From Verticiella sediminum (lineage in GTDB: Bacteria; Pseudomonadota; Gammaproteobacteria; Burkholderiales; Burkholderiaceae_B): a stretch of DNA of 64,000 nt. The notes beneath the pieces are model-generated. The model was given only the letters and a program-made list of their open reading frames with translations, was not told the DNA's origin and did no database searches. Below are positions 8,863 through 18,116 of this stretch, piece by piece. The position numbers were made by a program, and so were the translations under genes. Every line of letters starts with the position of its first letter. Within the stretch, counting starts at the first letter, position 1. The stretch is taken from contig NZ_VLTJ01000011.1 of the NCBI RefSeq assembly GCF_007558815.1, forward strand, positions 124,001 through 188,000. Direction: 5' to 3'.

Positions 8863-9837
8863 ATGGCGAAGCTCGCGGCACTTGCCTGCGCCGCTGCGGT
8901 CGCGGCGACCACGGCGCTTCCGGCTTTCGGGGCGGAGGACTATCCCAGCCGGGCGGTGCAGCTCGTCATCCCGTACGACGTGGGCGGCGGTGTGGACGCG
9001 GTGGCGCGCATCCTGGCCGCGCACATGAACACCGCGTTCGGGCAGCCGTTCGTGGTGGATGCGCGGCCCGGCGGCGCGACCCACATCGGCACCAACCATG
9101 TCGCGCGCGCCAAGCCCGACGGCTACACCTTGCTGCTGACCGGTGTCTCGACGATGTCGCTGCAGCCGTTGATCTTCGCAGGCATCACCTACGACGCGAT
9201 CGAGAGTTTCGAGCCGATCGGCATGGTCTCGCGCATCCCCATGTTCGTCTCGGTCGCCGATACGGCGCCGTACCGGGATCTGCCCGGGCTGATCGATGGG
9301 GCCAAGGGCAAGCCCGGGGGCCTGAGCTATGCGAGCAACGGGAACGGATCGCTGTCGCACCTCAGCACGGAAGTGCTGGCTGCGCGCGCCGGGATCGACC
9401 TGACCCACGTTCCGTACAAAGGCTTCGCGCCGGCGATACCGGATCTGGTCAGCGGGCGCGTGGACATGCTGGTGTCCGACCTGGCGGCCGTGAGCGCGCC
9501 CCTGCAGGGCGGCAGCGTGCGACTGCTCGCGGTGACTTCCGTGGAGCGCTCGCCGTTCCAGCCGGACGTACCGACCGTGGCCGAGAGCGGCTACCCGGAG
9601 TACCAGGCGGAGAACTGGCTGGCGCTGTACGCTCCGGCGGGCACGCCCGCGCCCGTCGTGGAACGGCTCGGCGATGAATTGCGGCAGTTCCTGAAGTCCG
9701 ACCCGGCACGCGAGGCCTTCGCCCGGCTCGGACACGTGCCGGACCCGACCGACGGCGCGGCGGTGACGCGCCGTGTCGTGCAAGAGCAGAAGACCTACGC
9801 GCCGGCGCTCGAGGCGGCCGGGCTGGGGGCGCGATGA
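8863..9837 (+). CDS. Bug-family tripartite tricarboxylate transporter substrate receptor
   Basis: Periplasmic solute receptor of 324 residues (TctC/Bug superfamily). An N-terminal signal peptide ends near residue 24 (PAFGAEDYPSRAVQ). Diagnostic features are the VQLVIPYDVGGGVDAVARI opening of the mature protein, the DARPGGATHIGTN loop and a LTHVPYKGFAPAIPDLVSG segment. The frame is open from 8785; ATG 8863 is chosen for the signal peptide and GGAG at 8853-8856. No TctA/TctB membrane genes are adjacent, which is common for Bug receptors. It overlaps the next gene by 4 bp (ATGA), so the ligand is probably the substrate of the downstream ThDP enzyme or aldehyde dehydrogenase. Ligand unknown. Confidence 0.93.
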   Translation: MAKLAALACAAAVAATTALPAFGAEDYPSRAVQLVIPYDVGGGVDAVARILAAHMNTAFGQPFVVDARPGGATHIGTNHVARAKPDGYTLLLTGVSTMSLQPLIFAGITYDAIESFEPIGMVSRIPMFVSVADTAPYRDLPGLIDGAKGKPGGLSYASNGNGSLSHLSTEVLAARAGIDLTHVPYKGFAPAIPDLVSGRVDMLVSDLAAVSAPLQGGSVRLLAVTSVERSPFQPDVPTVAESGYPEYQAENWLALYAPAGTPAPVVERLGDELRQFLKSDPAREAFARLGHVPDPTDGAAVTRRVVQEQKTYAPALEAAGLGAR

Positions 9838-11555
9838 CGGATGATCGCGTGGCGAGCGGCGCCGATCTTCTCATCCAGGCCCTGGTGGACGCGGGAATCG
9901 AGTATCTGTTCTGCAACCTGGGAACGGACCACGCTCCGCTCATCGAGGCGCTCGCACGCCGGCGCGCGCTGGGCCGGCGTGCGCCCGACGTCATACTTTG
10001 TCCGCATGAGAACACCGCCGTGCACATGGCAGCGGGCTATGCCGCGGCGACCGGCCGGGGCCAGGCCGTGCTGGTGCACGTCGACGCCGGCACGGCGAAC
10101 GCGGCCATGGGGCTGCACAATCTCTGCCGGGGCCGCTTGCCCGTGCTGGTCATGGCGGGCAAGGCGCCGTTCAGCAGCCACGGCGAGTTGCCCGGCGGCC
10201 GCGACACGTATGTCCACTTCATCCAGGAGCCGTTCGACCAGGGCAGCATCGTGCGGCCGTACGTGAAATGGGAATACACCCTGCAGGCGCCCGACGTCGC
10301 CGGGGCCGTGGTCGGCCGGGCCTGGAGCGTCATGCAGAGCGACCCTCCCGGACCGGCGTACTTGATGTTGCCGCGCGAGGTCCTGGCCGCCACCTGCGTC
10401 GAGCCCCGGCGCGCGCCCCGGGCGCATCCGGTGCTTGCCGAGCATGCCGTTCCCGCCACCTTGCTGGACGACATCGCCGGCCGCCTGCTGCGCGCCGAGC
10501 ACCCGGTCCTGGTGACCGCGTACGCCGGCCGGGAGCCGGCGGCGGTCCGGGCGATCGAACGACTGGCCGAGACGGTGGGCATCGAGGTCCACGAGTTCAA
10601 CCCGGTGTACCTCAACATCCGGCGCGACGCCGACGCGTTTGCGGGCTATCAGCCGGGTCCCGCCATCGCGCAGGCCGACTTCGGTCTGCTCGTGGACGTC
10701 GATGTGCCCTGGATCCCCCGGCATTTCCAGGCCAGGCCCGATGCCTATTGGGTCCAGTTCGACATCGATGCCGTCAAGCGCGATCTGCCCATGTGGGATT
10801 TCCCCGCCGATGTCAGGCTGGAGGGCCGATCGGCCCTGCTGCTCGCGCAGTTGCTCGAATGCGTCCAGGCGCTCGCCACGGTCCAGGACCGCGAGCGTGC
10901 CGTCGAACGCCTGCGCGGCCATGCCGGGGCGCGCCGGGACCGCGAAGCGCGCGCGGCGCAACTGGCCGCGTCCGCCGGAAAGCCGGGGGCGCTCAATGCG
11001 CACCACGTCTGCCGCCGGCTCGGCCAGCGGCTGCACGCCGAGGACGTCGTGCTGAACGAGGCCATCCGCAACATGCCCGCGGTGTTCGAGCAGATTCCGC
11101 GGACCCTGCCGGGCACGCTGATCGGGCTGCCGGGCGGTGGGCTGGGCTTTTCCGCCGGAATGGCACTGGGTGTCAGGCTGGCGCGGCCCGAACGCACGGT
11201 GGTGAACCTGGTCGGTGACGGCACCTTCTATTTCTCGAACCCGGCCTCGGTATATGCGGTGGCCGCCGCGGCCGGCGTGCCCATCCTCACCGTCGTGTTC
11301 GACAACGGCGGCTGGGCGGCCGTGAAGGACGCCACCCTGCGCGTCTATCCCGCGGGGTATGCCGAGGAGCAGCAGGCGTTCGCCTCGCGGCTGCCCGCGG
11401 GGATGGATTTCGCCGGGATGGCGGCGGCATGCGGCGCGCTGGGGGTCCGGCTGTCCGACCCGGAGCAGGTCGATGCGGCGATCGAGCAATGCCTGCACGC
11501 AGTCCGTGTCGAGGGACGGGCGGCCGTGCTGCACGTCGACGTTGCACCATTCTGA
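9834..11555 (+). CDS. Thiamine diphosphate-dependent enzyme (acetolactate synthase / benzoylformate decarboxylase-like)
   Basis: 573 residues, typical length, cytoplasmic. An N-terminal pyrimidine-binding domain carries the catalytic Glu59 in PHENTAVHMAAGYA. A central domain follows, then a C-terminal diphosphate-binding domain with the GDG motif at about 461-463 (LVGDGTFYFSNP) and the closing asparagine segment (FDNGGW). It therefore keeps the residues needed for 2-oxoacid decarboxylation or carboligation. It is translationally coupled to the Bug gene upstream (ATGA) and 11 bp from the aldehyde dehydrogenase downstream. A 2-oxoacid decarboxylase whose aldehyde product is oxidised by the next enzyme is a reasonable reading, as with MdlC/MdlD of mandelate metabolism. 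This is inference from context; an acetolactate-synthase-like or hydrolase role is also possible. Confidence 0.85.
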   Translation: MTDDRVASGADLLIQALVDAGIEYLFCNLGTDHAPLIEALARRRALGRRAPDVILCPHENTAVHMAAGYAAATGRGQAVLVHVDAGTANAAMGLHNLCRGRLPVLVMAGKAPFSSHGELPGGRDTYVHFIQEPFDQGSIVRPYVKWEYTLQAPDVAGAVVGRAWSVMQSDPPGPAYLMLPREVLAATCVEPRRAPRAHPVLAEHAVPATLLDDIAGRLLRAEHPVLVTAYAGREPAAVRAIERLAETVGIEVHEFNPVYLNIRRDADAFAGYQPGPAIAQADFGLLVDVDVPWIPRHFQARPDAYWVQFDIDAVKRDLPMWDFPADVRLEGRSALLLAQLLECVQALATVQDRERAVERLRGHAGARRDREARAAQLAASAGKPGALNAHHVCRRLGQRLHAEDVVLNEAIRNMPAVFEQIPRTLPGTLIGLPGGGLGFSAGMALGVRLARPERTVVNLVGDGTFYFSNPASVYAVAAAAGVPILTVVFDNGGWAAVKDATLRVYPAGYAEEQQAFASRLPAGMDFAGMAAACGALGVRLSDPEQVDAAIEQCLHAVRVEGRAAVLHVDVAPF

Positions 11556-11566
11556 TGGGAGGTGTC

Positions 11567-13000
11567 ATGCAAGTCGGTTTGCGGATCGGCGCGCAGGAGC
11601 GCCCCGCGGAGAACGGCGATACGTTCGTGCACGTCTGTCCCCGGACCGGGCGTCCGGTGACCGAGGCCGCGAGCGCGTCGACAGGGGATGCGCTGGCCGC
11701 CGCGGATGCCGCCCAGGCGGCCAGCGCCGCATGGCGGGCCACGCCGGTGGGGGCGCGGCGCGACATTCTGGCGCGTGCCGCCGAGCTGCTGGCGGCGGAG
11801 TCGCAGGATTTCATCGACCTGATGGTCGCGGAAACCGGCACCTCGACGGCCTGGGCGCGTTTCAACGTCGACGGGGGTGTCGCCGGGTTGAAGGAAGCCG
11901 CCGCGCTGGCCAGCCAGGTGGCAGGGGAAGTCATGCCGTCGAATCGCGCCGGCTGCCTGGCGCTCACCGAGCGCACGCCGGTCGGCGTGGTGCTGTCCAT
12001 CGCGCCCTGGAATGCGCCGGTACACCTGGCGGTCCGGGCGATCGCCGTCCCGCTGGTGTGCGGCAACACCCTGGTGTTCAAGTCGTCCGAGCTGTGCCCC
12101 GGCACCCACGCGCGTCTCGCCGGGCTCTTCGTGCGCGCCGGCTTGCCGGCCGGCGTGCTGAACGTGATCAGCCATGCGCCGGCGGCCGGTCCGCGGATCG
12201 TGGAAGCGCTCATCGCTCACACCGCCGTCAGGCGCGTCAACTTCACCGGCTCGACGCGCACCGGCCGCGCGATCGGCGAATTGGCCGGGCGCCATCTCAA
12301 GCCGGCGTTGCTGGAGCTGGGCGGCAAGGCGCCGCTGATCGTCCTGGCCGACGCGGACATCGAGGCCGCCGGTGATGCCGCGGCCTTCGGCGCTTTCATG
12401 AACCAGGGGCAGATCTGCATGTCCACCGAACGCATCGTCGTCGACCATGCGATCGCGGACGAATTCGCCGCCTGCTTCGCCGCGCTGGCGGACGGCCTCA
12501 ACGTGCGCATCGCGAACGGCAGCGTGGATGCCGGCGCGCTCGCGCGTCCCGCGTCGGCCGCGCATGTGCAGGCGTTGGTGAGCGAGGCGACGGCATGCGG
12601 CGCGCGCCTGCTCACGGCCGCCGGCGACGAGTGCATCGTGCTCGATCACGTCGATGCGTCCATGCGGGTGTATCGCGAGGAATCGTTCGGCCCGGTGGCG
12701 CCGATCATCCGCGTGGACGGCGAAGCGGCAGCGGTCGCAGTCGCCAACGACAGCGAGTACGGGCTGGCGGCCGCTGTCTTCGGCCGCGATCTGTCCCGCA
12801 CGCTGCGCGTGGCCCGCAGCATCGACTGCGGGGTCTGCCACGTGAACGGAGCGACGGTGAGCAGCGAGCCGCATTTTCCGTTCGGCGGCGTCAAGGCCAG
12901 CGGCTACGGACGCTTCGGCGGCAGGGCGGCCATCGAAGCGTTCACCGAGCTGCGTCTGCTGACGATCCACACGGAGCGACAGCGCTACGGTTTGGCCTGA
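11567..13000 (+). CDS. NAD(P)-dependent aldehyde dehydrogenase (salicylaldehyde/vanillin dehydrogenase-like)
   Basis: 477 residues. Catalytic Cys284 sits in MNQGQICMSTERI and general base Glu250 in LELGGKAPL. The cofactor segment VNFTGSTRTGRAIG and the oxyanion asparagine in APWNAP are present. The PWNAPVHLAVRAIAVPLVCGN segment is typical of the aromatic aldehyde dehydrogenase branch (salicylaldehyde, vanillin, benzaldehyde). The frame is open from 11429, but ATG 11567 has GGGAGGTG just upstream and gives the family N-terminus. It is the third gene of the Bug / ThDP enzyme operon and probably oxidises the aldehyde released by the ThDP enzyme. The acid product and exact aldehyde are unknown. 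Confidence 0.9.
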   Translation: MQVGLRIGAQERPAENGDTFVHVCPRTGRPVTEAASASTGDALAAADAAQAASAAWRATPVGARRDILARAAELLAAESQDFIDLMVAETGTSTAWARFNVDGGVAGLKEAAALASQVAGEVMPSNRAGCLALTERTPVGVVLSIAPWNAPVHLAVRAIAVPLVCGNTLVFKSSELCPGTHARLAGLFVRAGLPAGVLNVISHAPAAGPRIVEALIAHTAVRRVNFTGSTRTGRAIGELAGRHLKPALLELGGKAPLIVLADADIEAAGDAAAFGAFMNQGQICMSTERIVVDHAIADEFAACFAALADGLNVRIANGSVDAGALARPASAAHVQALVSEATACGARLLTAAGDECIVLDHVDASMRVYREESFGPVAPIIRVDGEAAAVAVANDSEYGLAAAVFGRDLSRTLRVARSIDCGVCHVNGATVSSEPHFPFGGVKASGYGRFGGRAAIEAFTELRLLTIHTERQRYGLA

Positions 13001-13031
13001 GCATGGGCGTCGGCGGTCTATCATTACGCCG

Positions 13032-13745
13032 ATGCAAGCGACTTCAGACTCCCCATCCGGCCGGCTGACGGCGATCGTGCCCGCGGCGGGCGTCGGCGCG
13101 CGTGCCGCCGACGGCACCGGGCCCAAGCAGTACCGCCCGATCGCGGGCACGGCGATGCTGGTGCACACGGTGCGCGCGCTGCTCGCCGAGCCGCGCATCG
13201 ACCGCGTGCTGGTGGCGGTCGCGCCCGGCGACGCGCAGGCGGCGAACCTGCTGGCCGGCGTGGCGCGCGTGCAGGTGCTCGCCTGCGGCGGGGCGACCCG
13301 CTACGACAGCGTGGCCAATGCCTTGGCCGCGGCCGGCTTGGCTGGGGACGACTGGGTGCTGGTGCACGACGCCGCGCGGCCGGGCCTGCCCGCCGACGCG
13401 CTGGCGGCGCTGATCGACGCCTGTCTGCCGGACCCGGTCGGCGGCCTGCTCGCCTTGCCGGTCGCCGACACGGTCAAGCGCGCGGGCGAGGGCGAGGCCG
13501 CGCCGCGAGTCGAGGCCACGCTCTCGCGTGAGCATCTGTGGCAGGCGCAGACACCGCAGATGTTTCGAGCCGGCTTGCTTTCCGAGGCCTTCGCACGCGT
13601 GCGCGCCCGGGGTGAGGCGCCGACCGACGAGGCGGGCGCCGTCGAGGCCTTGGGCGCGCGGCCCCTGCTGGTGCGCGGCTCGTTCGCCAACCTCAAGGTG
13701 ACGTGGCCGCAGGATTTCATCTGGATGGAAAAATGGTTGGGATAG
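13032..13745 (+). CDS. ispD: 2-C-methyl-D-erythritol 4-phosphate cytidylyltransferase
   Basis: 237 residues. IspD transfers CMP from CTP to methylerythritol phosphate in the non-mevalonate isoprenoid pathway. Family motifs seen: the nucleotide-binding PAAGVGAR...GPKQY loop near residues 17-35, VHDAARP near 112-118, the DTVKR segment, and [10 protein letters not shown]. It is followed directly by ispF and starts 31 bp after the aldehyde dehydrogenase stop, so it may be co-transcribed with that operon as well as from its own promoter. Confidence 0.96.
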   Translation: MQATSDSPSGRLTAIVPAAGVGARAADGTGPKQYRPIAGTAMLVHTVRALLAEPRIDRVLVAVAPGDAQAANLLAGVARVQVLACGGATRYDSVANALAAAGLAGDDWVLVHDAARPGLPADALAALIDACLPDPVGGLLALPVADTVKRAGEGEAAPRVEATLSREHLWQAQTPQMFRAGLLSEAFARVRARGEAPTDEAGAVEALGARPLLVRGSFANLKVTWPQDFIWMEKWLG

Positions 13746-13750
13746 ATTCG

Positions 13751-14233
13751 ATGCGTGTCGGGCAGGGTTTCGACGTCCACGCTCTGGTGGAGGGGCGCCC
13801 GCTCATCATCGGCGGCGTGACGATTCCCTACGAGAAGGGACTGAAAGGGCACTCGGATGCCGACGTGCTGCTGCACGCGATCACCGATGCCGTGCTCGGC
13901 GCGGCCGGGCTGGGCGACATCGGTCGGCATTTCCCCGATACCGACCCGCAGTGGAAGGGCGCGGACAGCCGCATGCTGCTGCGCGCCGCCTACGCCAAGG
14001 TGCGGGCGGCCGGCTGGCGGGTCGTCAACGTCGACGCCACCGTGCACGCGCAGGCGCCCAAGATCGGCCCGCACGCCGCGGCCATGCAGGCGAACATCGC
14101 CGCCGACCTCGAGCTCGCCGATCTCTCGCGGGTCAACGTCAAGGCCAAGACCAACGAATCGCTGGGCTATCTCGGGCGCAAGGAAGGGATAGCCGCGACG
14201 GTGGTGGCGCTGCTGGCGGCCGGCACCGACTGA
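13751..14233 (+). CDS. ispF: 2-C-methyl-D-erythritol 2,4-cyclodiphosphate synthase
   Basis: 160 residues. IspF cyclises CDP-methylerythritol 2-phosphate to the cyclodiphosphate and releases CMP. Metal-binding residues are visible in GFDVHAL (Asp, His) and in [15 protein letters not shown]; the C-terminal [15 protein letters not shown] segment is conserved. ATG 13751 gives the canonical [10 protein letters not shown] start and is preceded by GGGA. An in-frame ATG at 13733, with GGATGGA before it, would overlap ispD and add six residues, so the exact start is unsettled. IspD and IspF work in the same pathway and are paired as usual. Confidence 0.96.
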   Translation: MRVGQGFDVHALVEGRPLIIGGVTIPYEKGLKGHSDADVLLHAITDAVLGAAGLGDIGRHFPDTDPQWKGADSRMLLRAAYAKVRAAGWRVVNVDATVHAQAPKIGPHAAAMQANIAADLELADLSRVNVKAKTNESLGYLGRKEGIAATVVALLAAGTD

Positions 14234-14269
14234 GCGCGCCAGGCGGCCACGCAGCGGCTGCGGGGAGGC

Positions 14270-14680
14270 TCAGCGGCCCGCGCGATCGATGCGCTCGAGT
14301 TCGTGGATCGCCCGGATCGGGCATTCGATCGGCCGCCCGGGCGCACGGGCGACGACGCGGTCCATCCGCGCCAGCGAGCCCACCGTGCTGGTATGGGCGA
14401 TCGCGTTGGCGTATTCCAGGTCGCGGCAGTCCAGCGAAAAGGTCAGCAGGTAGTCGTCGCTTGGCCCGTTCTCGACCAGGATGTGATAGGCGTCCAGGTA
14501 GTTCCAGCTCGACAGGCCGAAACCGGGGATGCGGTCCACGGCTTCGCCCTGTCGATAGCCTTCGCGCTCCAGGCGCTGTTCCAGCGTGAGGGTAGGGCCT
14601 GGCGGGGCGTCCTGCATGGCGGCGCACCCGGCCAGGGTCGCGGCCAGCGCAAGGCCGGCCAGCTTGGATATGGCGTTCAT
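14270..14680 (-). CDS. DUF6491-like small lipoprotein
   Basis: 136 residues. A lipoprotein signal peptide with lipobox LAGC near residues 16-19 (LALAATLAGCAAMQ) points to export and lipidation. The mature part matches the DUF6491 pattern: RIPGFGLSSWNYLDAYHILVE, then a DYLLTFSLDCRDLEYANAIAHTSTVGSL stretch and a C-terminal CPIRAIHELERI. The frame extends back to 14824, but ATG 14680 is chosen because it starts the signal peptide and has GGAG about 8 bp upstream. It lies convergent to ispF with a 36-bp gap. Function unknown. Confidence 0.8.
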   Translation of the reverse strand: MNAISKLAGLALAATLAGCAAMQDAPPGPTLTLEQRLEREGYRQGEAVDRIPGFGLSSWNYLDAYHILVENGPSDDYLLTFSLDCRDLEYANAIAHTSTVGSLARMDRVVARAPGRPIECPIRAIHELERIDRAGR

Positions 14681-14832
14681 TGCGCATTCTCCGGCTGTTG
14701 ATGCTGCGTGGTGTCGTTGCGCGCAGCAATCCTTGCGCCGGAATGCGCGCTTGCCTGGTGCAGCCTGACCTTCATTGCCGACGCGCGCCGGTTGCCGCAG
14801 CCAGATCGAAGGTGCCGGACGCACCGAGCCGT

Positions 14833-16515
14833 TCAGCTCTGGGGCAGGATTTCCCGGTCGGGCAGCCGGAAGCGCGCCACCTCGCCCGCCAGCCGCCGCG
14901 CCTGGTCACGCATGGCGGTGGTCGCGCTGGCGGTCTGCTCGACCATGGCGGCATTCTCCTGGGTCATGCGGTCCAGCGCCTGGACCGCCCGGCCGACCTG
15001 GTCCACGCCCGCGCTTTGCTCGCGCGCGCCCACGGCGATCTCGCCCAGCAGCCGGTCGACCCGCTGCGACGACAGACGGATGTCCTCGATGGTCTGGCTC
15101 GCGGTGTGCACGATGGCCGTGCCGGCGCGCACCTGTTCGACGCTGGTCTCGATCAGGCGCTTGATCTCGTCGGCGGCGCTGGCCGTGCGCTGCGCCAGCA
15201 TGCGTACCTCGGTGGCGACCACCGCGAAGCCGCGCCCCTGCTCGCCGGTGCGCGCGGCCTCGACGGCCGCGTTCAAGGCGAGGATGTTGGTCTGGAACGC
15301 GATGCTGTCTATGGTGTTGATGATCTCGCTGATGCGGCTGGACGAGGTGCGGATGCCGTCCATGGTGGTGACCACGTCGCGCATGATGCGCTCGCCGTCC
15401 TCGGCCGCGCTGGCGTTGCGCCGCGCGACGTCGGCGCTCTCGGCGGTGTTGTCCGAGGTGCTGCGCACGGTCGAGTTGATCTGTTCCATCGAGGCCGCCG
15501 TCTCCTGCAGGTTGGCCGCGGTCTGTTCGGTGCGGTTGGACAGCGCCATGGTGCCGGCAGCCACTTCGCTGCTCGAGTGCACGATGTCGTCGCTGGAGCG
15601 GCGCACCTGCCGCACCATGTCGCGCAGCGCTTCTTGCATGCTGCGCAAATCGAACATCAGTTGGGCGGTCTCGTCGGTGCCCAGGGGCCGAGGCGAGGTG
15701 GTGAGGTCGCCTTCGCGCATGGCGAGCAGGTGGCGGCGCATCTCGGCCAGCCCGCCTTCCATCACGCGGTAGAAGGACCACAGCAGGTAGCCGGCGACCA
15801 GCAGGGCGACGAGCACGACCCCGGCGCTCAGGCCGATGCGGCGCAGTGCGAGTGTGCGCAGGTCGTCGACGTAGACCCCGGAGCCGATCACCCACCCCCA
15901 GGGCTCGAAACCCTTGACAAAGGAGATCTTGTCCACCGGGTCGGTGAGCCCGGGTTTGGGCCACTGGTAGGCAACGAAGCCCGCGCCGTCGCGGCGCGCG
16001 GTTTCGACGAACTCCCGGAACGGGTACAGGCCGTTGGGATCGCGCACACCGGCGACGCTGGTGCCGTCCAGGTCCGGCTGGATCGGGTGCATCACCATGC
16101 GAACCTGCATGTCGTTGATCCAGAAGTATTCGACGTCGTCATAGCGCAGGCCGGCGATCGCCCGGCGGGCGAGCTGCTGGGCGTCCTCGCGCGAGAGGCC
16201 GGCCGCGGCCTGTTGCCCATGCGCCCACGCGAGGACACCGTGGGCGACCTCGACGTTGTAGCGCAGGGCGTCCATCCGGCCCTGGACGGCGTCCTGATGG
16301 CGCGCGCCGAGCTGCCAGACCAGCAACCCGAGCAGCGGCACCATGATCGCCACGGAGATCAGGCCGGTCTTGGCGCGAAAGCGCAGGTTGCGGAACAGCT
16401 TGACGCCGGGCGCGAGCAGGCCGTGACGGACGAAGCGCTGCGGATGGTCCATCCGGCCGGACTTGGCAGGTGGCGCAGGCAGGGCCTGCGGTTGAGGGAC
16501 GAGGTTGGCGTTCAT
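14833..16515 (-). CDS. Methyl-accepting chemotaxis protein with single Cache domain
   Basis: 560 residues. One membrane span at about 51-70, a periplasmic Cache_2-type sensor at about 80-220 ([18 protein letters not shown] and [19 protein letters not shown] are typical), a second span at about 228-247, a HAMP linker, then the cytoplasmic signalling domain. The hairpin tip with [31 protein letters not shown] is intact, so it should couple to CheA/CheW. No C-terminal NWETF-type CheR/CheB docking peptide. Cache_2 receptors often sense small organic acids; the ligand is unknown. No clear ribosome binding site precedes ATG 16515, and ATG 16452 (MDHPQRF) is a possible alternative. No che or fli genes are nearby. 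Confidence 0.92.
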   Translation of the reverse strand: MNANLVPQPQALPAPPAKSGRMDHPQRFVRHGLLAPGVKLFRNLRFRAKTGLISVAIMVPLLGLLVWQLGARHQDAVQGRMDALRYNVEVAHGVLAWAHGQQAAAGLSREDAQQLARRAIAGLRYDDVEYFWINDMQVRMVMHPIQPDLDGTSVAGVRDPNGLYPFREFVETARRDGAGFVAYQWPKPGLTDPVDKISFVKGFEPWGWVIGSGVYVDDLRTLALRRIGLSAGVVLVALLVAGYLLWSFYRVMEGGLAEMRRHLLAMREGDLTTSPRPLGTDETAQLMFDLRSMQEALRDMVRQVRRSSDDIVHSSSEVAAGTMALSNRTEQTAANLQETAASMEQINSTVRSTSDNTAESADVARRNASAAEDGERIMRDVVTTMDGIRTSSSRISEIINTIDSIAFQTNILALNAAVEAARTGEQGRGFAVVATEVRMLAQRTASAADEIKRLIETSVEQVRAGTAIVHTASQTIEDIRLSSQRVDRLLGEIAVGAREQSAGVDQVGRAVQALDRMTQENAAMVEQTASATTAMRDQARRLAGEVARFRLPDREILPQS

Positions 16516-17123
16516 GGAGGTTCAACGTGGTTCGTGGTCGTTCGTGGGGACGAGGCGGCGCCCGACAGGGCGCTGCTTCGATCCCGTGCGCGGAGCTTTT
16601 CCGGGGAGCCGCAGGATGTGGCAAGGCGCGGTGCTGGCCCGGGGGCGGCAGGCCGCCGCCGCCGGACTGCTGTTACGAAGCCCCGGACGGCAGGCCTGCC
16701 GGCGTGGCGGGGGAGGACGCCGGCAGGCACGCCCGGAACGGGCTCGTGGCTTTCGACGGAATCTTCATGAACAGCTCGATCGCAGGCTCGGTTGATTGTT
16801 GTTGTCTTGCCGTCGGCAGGTGCCCCGGAGACGCCGGCATGCCGGTTCGGTACGGGAAGCGAGGCTTTTCTGGCTCGCCTCCGGGCCCGTCCGCAGGCGT
16901 AAGCAGTATTTTCCAAATGTGTCACGAAATATGCAAGAGCCGCGTCTTGCATGGGACATCGGCCCCGAGCCTTCGCGGAGGCGGGCCAGAGCGCAGAAAT
17001 TTTGCGTTTTGACAGCAATCGTCGCCGATGTTTTCTTGCCGTTCGCGCGCCTATGATCCGCTTCGAGCAGATCGGGGCGCCGGTCTGCGCCGGCGAATCC
17101 GCGATGCGACAAGGAGACTACGC
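16516..17123. other. 608-bp gene-free region
   Basis: No coding frame with recognisable protein features on either strand. It separates the minus-strand chemoreceptor from the plus-strand Bug gene and must hold both promoters. The only structural signal seen is the 12-bp inverted repeat at 16694-16728. The segment around 16900-17050 is less GC-rich than its surroundings, as expected of a promoter region; no consensus -35/-10 pair could be assigned with confidence. Confidence 0.5.
16694..16728. repeat. 12-bp inverted repeat in intergenic region
   Basis: Perfect arms GCCTGCCGGCGT (16694-16705) and ACGCCGGCAGGC (16717-16728) with an 11-bp loop. About 180 bp upstream of the chemoreceptor start on its side and 400 bp upstream of the Bug gene. 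No T tract follows on either strand. Could be an operator or RNA hairpin. Confidence 0.5.
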
Positions 17124-18116
17124 ATGCCTTTCACAACCACACGCCGGACAGCGCTTAAGGTGCTGGCCGGGGCGGCCCTGACGACGCTGCACGTTCGTCC
17201 TTTTGCACAGACCAAGTACCCGGCGCGCCCGGTGCAGTTCGTCGTCCCGTTTCCGGCAGGGGGCGCGACCGATATCATTGGGCGAGTCGTTGCCCAGGCC
17301 CTGAGTACCGAGCTCGGGCAGCCGTTCGTGGTCGAGAACAAGGCGGGCGCGGCGGGCATGCTCGGCGTGGGCTCCGTTGCCCGGGCGCCCGCGGACGGCT
17401 ACACCCTGGTCCTCGGCAATATCTCGACCCATGCCATCAGCCCCGCGCTGCAGCCCAGTATTCCTTACGACGCTGCGACCCAGTTCGAGCCGCTGGGCAT
17501 GACGGGGCGGATCGCCAATGTGCTCGTCGTGCGGCCGTCCCTCGGCGTACGCAGCGTCGCCGAATTGATCGACCATGCCCGGACGAATCCGGACAAGCTC
17601 AGCTACGGCTCGTCCGGCGCAGGCGGCACCCCGCACATGAGCGCCGAGCTCTTCAAGCTGCGCACGGAAACGCGCATGGCGCACATCCCATACAAGGGGG
17701 GTGGCCCGATGCTGACCGACCTGCTGGGCGGGCATGTGGACCTGGCGTTTGGCAACATGCCCGAGTTCCTGCCGCACATACGCGAGGGCAGTCTCGTACC
17801 GCTGGGCGTGACCTCGGCGCAGCGCTCGTCCGACCTGCCCGAAGTCCCCACCATTGCCGAGGCCGGCGTGCAGGACTACGAGGTGACCTCCTGGTTCGGT
17901 CTTTTTGCTCCCGCCGGCTTGCCGGGCGCAATCCGGGATCAGCTCGCCGGCGCCATCGCGCAATCTCAGCGCTCGGAGGCCGTGACGCGCACCTTCGCCG
18001 AGCGTGGCGTGCTGGTCGACCCCTTGGTGGGGGCCGATTTCGCGGACTATGTGGCGGCCCAGCGCCGTTTCTGGGCCGATTTCATCAAGCAGTCGGGCAT
18101 CCAGGCCGACGCATGA
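17124..18116 (+). CDS. Bug-family periplasmic substrate receptor
   Basis: 330 residues, TctC/Bug superfamily. The N-terminus TTTRRTALKVLAGAAL has a twin-arginine-like export signal, cleaved near VRPFAQ. The mature protein opens with YPARPVQFVVPFPAGGATDIIGR and has the PFVVENKAGAAGMLG and AHIPYKGGGPMLTDLLGGHVD segments of the family. The frame is open from 17028; ATG 17124 is preceded by AAGGAGAC (17111-17118). It overlaps the hydrolase gene by 4 bp (ATGA). The ligand is likely an ester, amide or acid handled by the hydrolase or the nearby CoA-transferase/lyase pair; this is inference. Confidence 0.93.
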   Translation: MPFTTTRRTALKVLAGAALTTLHVRPFAQTKYPARPVQFVVPFPAGGATDIIGRVVAQALSTELGQPFVVENKAGAAGMLGVGSVARAPADGYTLVLGNISTHAISPALQPSIPYDAATQFEPLGMTGRIANVLVVRPSLGVRSVAELIDHARTNPDKLSYGSSGAGGTPHMSAELFKLRTETRMAHIPYKGGGPMLTDLLGGHVDLAFGNMPEFLPHIREGSLVPLGVTSAQRSSDLPEVPTIAEAGVQDYEVTSWFGLFAPAGLPGAIRDQLAGAIAQSQRSEAVTRTFAERGVLVDPLVGADFADYVAAQRRFWADFIKQSGIQADA

